Origin: Dermabacteraceae bacterium TAE3-ERU5
GTDB taxonomy: Bacteria; Actinomycetota; Actinomycetes; Actinomycetales; Dermabacteraceae
DNA: 64,000 nt
Assembly: GCA_019218375.1 (NCBI GenBank)
Contig: JAHUUK010000003.1
Span: forward strand, 186,001-250,000
Direction of reading: 5' to 3'
A model generated the notes under the pieces. The model was not told the DNA's origin. It was given only the letters and a program-made list of their open reading frames with translations, and did not search any database. Both the position numbers and the translations under genes were made by a program. Shown here in pieces: positions 59,873 to 64,000 of this stretch. Numbering within the stretch: position 1 is the stretch's first letter; every line of letters starts with the position of its first letter.

Positions 59873-60757
59873 GTGAACCTACTGCTAACGGCCCTCACCC
59901 CCATCATCTGGGGCACGAGCTACCTGGTCGTTACCGATACCCTCCCACCGAACCGCCCCATCCTCGCGGGCGTCATGCGCGCCCTGCCCGCCGGGCTGCT
60001 GCTACTGCTCTGGTATCGCAAACTGCCCAGGGGAGACTGGTGGCTAAAAGCGATAGTGCTAGGCATCGTGAACATCGGGGCGTTCTTCGCCTTCCTGTTC
60101 CTCACCGCCTACCTGCTTCCCGGCGGCATCGCCTCGGTGCTAACCAACTCGGTGCCGCTCGTGGTGATGGTGCTCAGCCGCCCCCTGCTGGGCGTGCGCG
60201 TCTATCCGATGCAGGTATTTACCGGGCTGCTCGCGCTCGCCGGGGTGGCGGCGCTGGTGCTTTCCCCCGGCGTGAGCCTGAACCCGACCGGCGTGGTGTC
60301 GGGCCTGATCGCCACCCTGCTGGCCGGGACCGGCATGGTGCTCGCGAAACGCTGGGGCACCCCGGAGGGCGTACCGCAACTCGCGGTCACCGGCTGGCAG
60401 CTGCTGTTTGGCGGGCTTTTCCTATCCCCGCTGCTGCTGTGGGAGGGGCTGCCCTCCCACCTCACCCCGCTGAACCTGGCCGGATACGGCTACCTCACGG
60501 TGATGGGGGCGCTCGTGGCCTACGGGCTGTGGTTTAGGGGGATTGCGCTGCTGGATGCCGTGAGCGTTTCCCTGCTGAGCGTGCTCAACCCGCTCACCGC
60601 CTCCCTGCTCGGGCTGCTGGTGAAGGGCGAACAGTTCACGGCCCTGCAGGCCGTGGGTGCGGTGGTCATCGTCTTTGCCGGACTCGCCGCGCAGATCGTG
60701 GGTATTCGCTACCGGGCGCGGGAAGAGAAAACAAAACAGACGCGCGCCGTGGCTTAG
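59873..60757 (+). CDS. EamA-family (DMT superfamily) transporter
   Basis: 294 residues, ten helices in two EamA repeats: LLTALTPIIWGTSYLVVTDTLPPNRPILAGVMRALPAGLLLLL opens repeat 1 and GVVSGLIATLLAGTGMVLAKRWG opens repeat 2. The block VSVSLLSVLNPLTASLLGLLVKGEQFTALQAVGAVVIVFAGL is typical of metabolite exporters. GTG start, no good Shine-Dalgarno. Substrate unknown. Confidence 0.91.
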   Translation: MNLLLTALTPIIWGTSYLVVTDTLPPNRPILAGVMRALPAGLLLLLWYRKLPRGDWWLKAIVLGIVNIGAFFAFLFLTAYLLPGGIASVLTNSVPLVVMVLSRPLLGVRVYPMQVFTGLLALAGVAALVLSPGVSLNPTGVVSGLIATLLAGTGMVLAKRWGTPEGVPQLAVTGWQLLFGGLFLSPLLLWEGLPSHLTPLNLAGYGYLTVMGALVAYGLWFRGIALLDAVSVSLLSVLNPLTASLLGLLVKGEQFTALQAVGAVVIVFAGLAAQIVGIRYRAREEKTKQTRAVA

Positions 60758-60780
60758 AGCCGACGGCGCGCGGGTTTATC
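60741..60780 (+). terminator. Hairpin terminator overlapping the EamA stop codon
   Basis: CGCGCGCCGT / ACGGCGCGCG (60741-60750 and 60763-60772), 10 perfect pairs, then GGGTTTATC. The stop codon TAG (60755-60757) is in the loop. Confidence 0.65.
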
Positions 60781-60804
60781 TGAAAGTTGGCTTACCGGGG
60801 TAAA

Positions 60805-60981
60805 TTACCGAGGTAGTCCGGAGGTTCCCATGCCCGTTTGGGTGCGGGCGTTGAGGAACCGGGCGTAGGTTTCTCCCTCACGCTTTTTACCGCGTGATTC
60901 GCTACGGTCATCATTGTCCGTGCGACGGAAGAGATCCAGTAGTCGGTTAGTTTTTGGGCTGTCCGACTGGCGGCGCATCAT
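60805..60981 (-). CDS. Possible small basic protein
   Basis: 58 residues from ATG 60981 (or 60978): a very polar, Arg-rich sequence (MRRQSDSPKTNRLLDLFRRTDNDDRSESRGKKREGETYARFLNAR) ending GMGTSGLPR. A weak GGAAG lies upstream. I do not recognise it. The absence of another gene on either strand and the protein-like composition are its only support; it could be non-coding. Confidence 0.4.
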   Translation of the reverse strand: MMRRQSDSPKTNRLLDLFRRTDNDDRSESRGKKREGETYARFLNARTQTGMGTSGLPR

Positions 60982-61237
60982 CTTTCGCTCACTTCCTTGT
61001 GGACTCGGATTGGGTGCCATTTTGGAGGGGGAGTCCCGACCTCTCACCAGCCACACTAACCGGCTTTTTTCGCCCGCGCAGGGGTTTGCGCAAGCCTGGG
61101 TGCAGGCTGGGCAAGATCTTTTGCGCGATGCCCGTTTTTAGGACAAACGTCCTGGTCAGAAAAGGTTTGAGGGCAAAGTATTTCTCCGCTGTGGGTGGTG
61201 GCCCCGCAGCCCCTTCGCTTAGCCGACGGCGAAACGT
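60982..61237. other. Intergenic region upstream of the groES operon, no gene seen
   Basis: No credible open frame. A small inverted repeat AGGAC / GTCCT is near 61140. I see no tRNA or recognised structured RNA. It lies before the first CIRCE and may hold distal regulatory sequence. Confidence 0.5.
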
Positions 61238-61264
61238 CTGGCACTCGTGTTGCAAGAGTGCCAA
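61238..61264 (+). promoter_or_regulatory. CIRCE operator 1 upstream of groES
   Basis: CTGGCACTC, 9-base spacer, GAGTGCCAA. Arms match CIRCE at 15 of 18 positions and match the CTGGCACTC form usual in actinobacteria. It covers the -35 element. Confidence 0.9.
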
Positions 61265-61278
61265 ACGGGGCCTAGATT
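61250..61278 (+). promoter_or_regulatory. Promoter of groES-groEL1
   Basis: -35 TTGCAA (61250-61255), 17-base spacer, -10 TAGATT (61273-61278). The -35 begins inside the spacer of the first CIRCE and the predicted start falls just before or within the second, so HrcA would block the promoter directly. Confidence 0.75.
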
Positions 61279-61286
61279 AAGGAACG

Positions 61287-61313
61287 TTGGCAGTCTCTTA
61301 GTTAGAGTGCTAA
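61287..61313 (+). promoter_or_regulatory. CIRCE operator 2 upstream of groES
   Basis: TTGGCAGTC, 9-base spacer, GAGTGCTAA. The right arm is perfect, the left has two mismatches. Located at about +4 to +30 of the transcript. Confidence 0.8.
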
Positions 61314-61421
61314 CCACAGAGGTTCAACCGGTCGGCACCGCGACGGCGATCGGAAGGGCCATCCTGGCGGCAGCAGCCGCCAGCCACGAATTTTTCTATG
61401 CTGAGACGAAGGAGAGGTCGT

Positions 61422-63316
<1,895 letters not shown>

Positions 63317-63361
63317 CCGGCCGGGTCGCTAAGCGGCCGGGCGGTAACTGCACCGTCTCGT

Positions 63362-63408
63362 AAGGGCGGGCGGGCACTCCGTGTGAGTGTCCGCCCGCCC
63401 TTCCTTTT
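63362..63408 (+). terminator. Terminator between groEL1 and aroD (bidirectional)
   Basis: An 18-bp stem (63362-63379 and 63385-63402) with one G-T pair and loop CGTGT, followed by CCTTTTT. It lies between convergent genes and the preceding strand context (CTTACG on the other side) makes it stronger for the groEL1 direction. Confidence 0.92.
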
Positions 63409-63426
63409 TGCTGCGTGCCGATTCCT

Positions 63427-64000
63427 TTAGCGCGCCGGGGGCAGCAGAGCGAATGCTCGCCGCACCTCTGCCACGGGTAACTGGCCGGGGGCCGACGCGG
63501 CGCTGGCCACCGCGAAGCTGGCGCAGGAACCGAAGAGGTGCCCGCCGAGGCGGGTTAGCGCTCCCGCCTGTCCCATGCCTACCGTAATCACGGGGACCGG
63601 GCAGGCCCCCTGGCTGGCGCGCAAGGTGGCCGTGCAGAGGGCCAGCAGATCGTGCGGCCCCTGCGGGGTGAGCGCTAGCTTGGCCGCGTCGGCGCCGCTC
63701 GCTGCCAGCGCGCACAGCAGGGATACGATTTCTTCCTCGCCCGGCGTGCGTACGAAATCGTGGTGGGAGGCGAGCACCGTGTGCCCCGCCGAACGTAGTG
63801 CCGCGACCAGCGCGGGCGCGTCGTGGCAGCGCAGTGCCTCCACGTCGAACCCGGCGCAGGCAACCTGCCCCGCGCACGCCGAAAGCAGCCGGGAATAGTC
63901 GGTGGGGGATATTTCCATCTGCCCGCCCTCGGCCGCGCTGCGCAGGGTGAGCAGCACGGGCAGGTCAATCTCGGCCAGCTCGGCACAGACCCGCGCCACC
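63427..64000 (-). CDS. aroD: 3-dehydroquinate dehydratase, type I (5' truncated by window)
   Basis: About 190 C-terminal residues are visible; the start lies beyond the right edge. Shikimate-pathway enzyme removing water from 3-dehydroquinate via a Schiff base. DLPVLLTLRSAAEGG opens the visible part; the catalytic His pair is in VLASHHDFVRTPGEEE and the Schiff-base Lys is in AAKLALTPQGPHDLLAL. PVITVGMGQAGALTRLGGHLFGSCASFAVA and APGQLPVAEVRRAF match the class I consensus. Convergent with groEL1. Confidence 0.9.
   Translation of the reverse strand, partial: VARVCAELAEIDLPVLLTLRSAAEGGQMEISPTDYSRLLSACAGQVACAGFDVEALRCHDAPALVAALRSAGHTVLASHHDFVRTPGEEEIVSLLCALAASGADAAKLALTPQGPHDLLALCTATLRASQGACPVPVITVGMGQAGALTRLGGHLFGSCASFAVASAASAPGQLPVAEVRRAFALLPPAR

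Noticed and set aside
63373-63391. CIRCE-like GGCACTC / GAGTGTC near the end of groEL1
   Set aside because: The spacer is 5 bases instead of 9 and the arms are part of the terminator stem.

Overview
The window is 64 kb of gene-dense, high-G+C bacterial chromosome. It reads as an actinobacterium, and gene style suggests a host-associated relative of the Actinomycetaceae (an inference). Supporting signs are two GroEL genes with only one next to groES, HrcA/CIRCE operators of actinobacterial form, a DUF3263 gene next to a LytR_C gene, an IdeR/DtxR-like iron box, a MoaC-MoaB fusion, RNase HI with a C-terminal extension, and many GTG/TTG starts and probable leaderless starts. No phage, IS element, CRISPR array or rRNA is visible. 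The only RNA gene recognised is one tRNA.

Layout. 1-5.3 kb: end of an EfeB-type peroxidase, the Ktr potassium uptake pair, uracil-DNA glycosylase, DUF3263, a LytR_C membrane protein and a polysaccharide deacetylase. 5.3-7.2 kb: groEL2 behind tandem CIRCE sites, then an unusual GTGCAC-centred repeat cluster. 7.4-10.3 kb: two GT4 glycosyltransferases and a VTT membrane protein. 10.5-14.5 kb: a complete ECF transporter (T, fused A1A2, S) translationally coupled to a SAM hydroxide adenosyltransferase. 14.6-18.5 kb: divergent iron-siderophore uptake genes around an iron box. 18.6-22.2 kb: RNase HI, a two-component system and a LapA-like protein. 22.3-28.4 kb: 6-phosphogluconate dehydrogenase, a class-I-shaped tRNA with a UAA anticodon, YggS, a Bax-inhibitor-1 protein, cardiolipin synthase and an unknown membrane-anchored protein.

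28.4-34.9 kb is a tight operon: thiD, tenA, a prolyl oligopeptidase, an alpha/beta-hydrolase that has lost its catalytic Ser and His, and a DHA2 exporter. 35.0-36.2 kb is an MscS-type TM-helix protein. 36.3-41.5 kb (minus strand) is a chained MoxR/DUF58/DUF4129 operon headed by a THUMP-like methyltransferase. 41.6-43.1 kb has a divergent MoeA and a DUF6457 protein.

43.6-53.3 kb is an oligopeptide ABC transporter (two permeases and a fused double ATPase) followed by three tandem paralogous Tat/lipoprotein binding proteins separated by terminators. The ATPase gene carries a sharp AT-rich patch. 53.4-59.1 kb is a molybdenum-cofactor cluster: MoeZ-like ThiF-rhodanese, MoaD, MoaA, a second MoeA, MoaC-MoaB and MoaE. 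59.2-60.8 kb has a nitroreductase and an EamA transporter. 61.2-63.4 kb is groES-groEL1, again with two CIRCE elements. The window ends inside a type I 3-dehydroquinate dehydratase.

The most interesting items are the hydrolase-like protein without catalytic residues inside a thiamine-salvage/peptidase/exporter operon, the class I tRNA with a UAA anticodon, the ECF-SAM hydrolase operon with an in-gene hairpin, the GTGCAC repeats, recurring small tandem duplications exactly at stop codons, and the AT-rich patch in oppDF.
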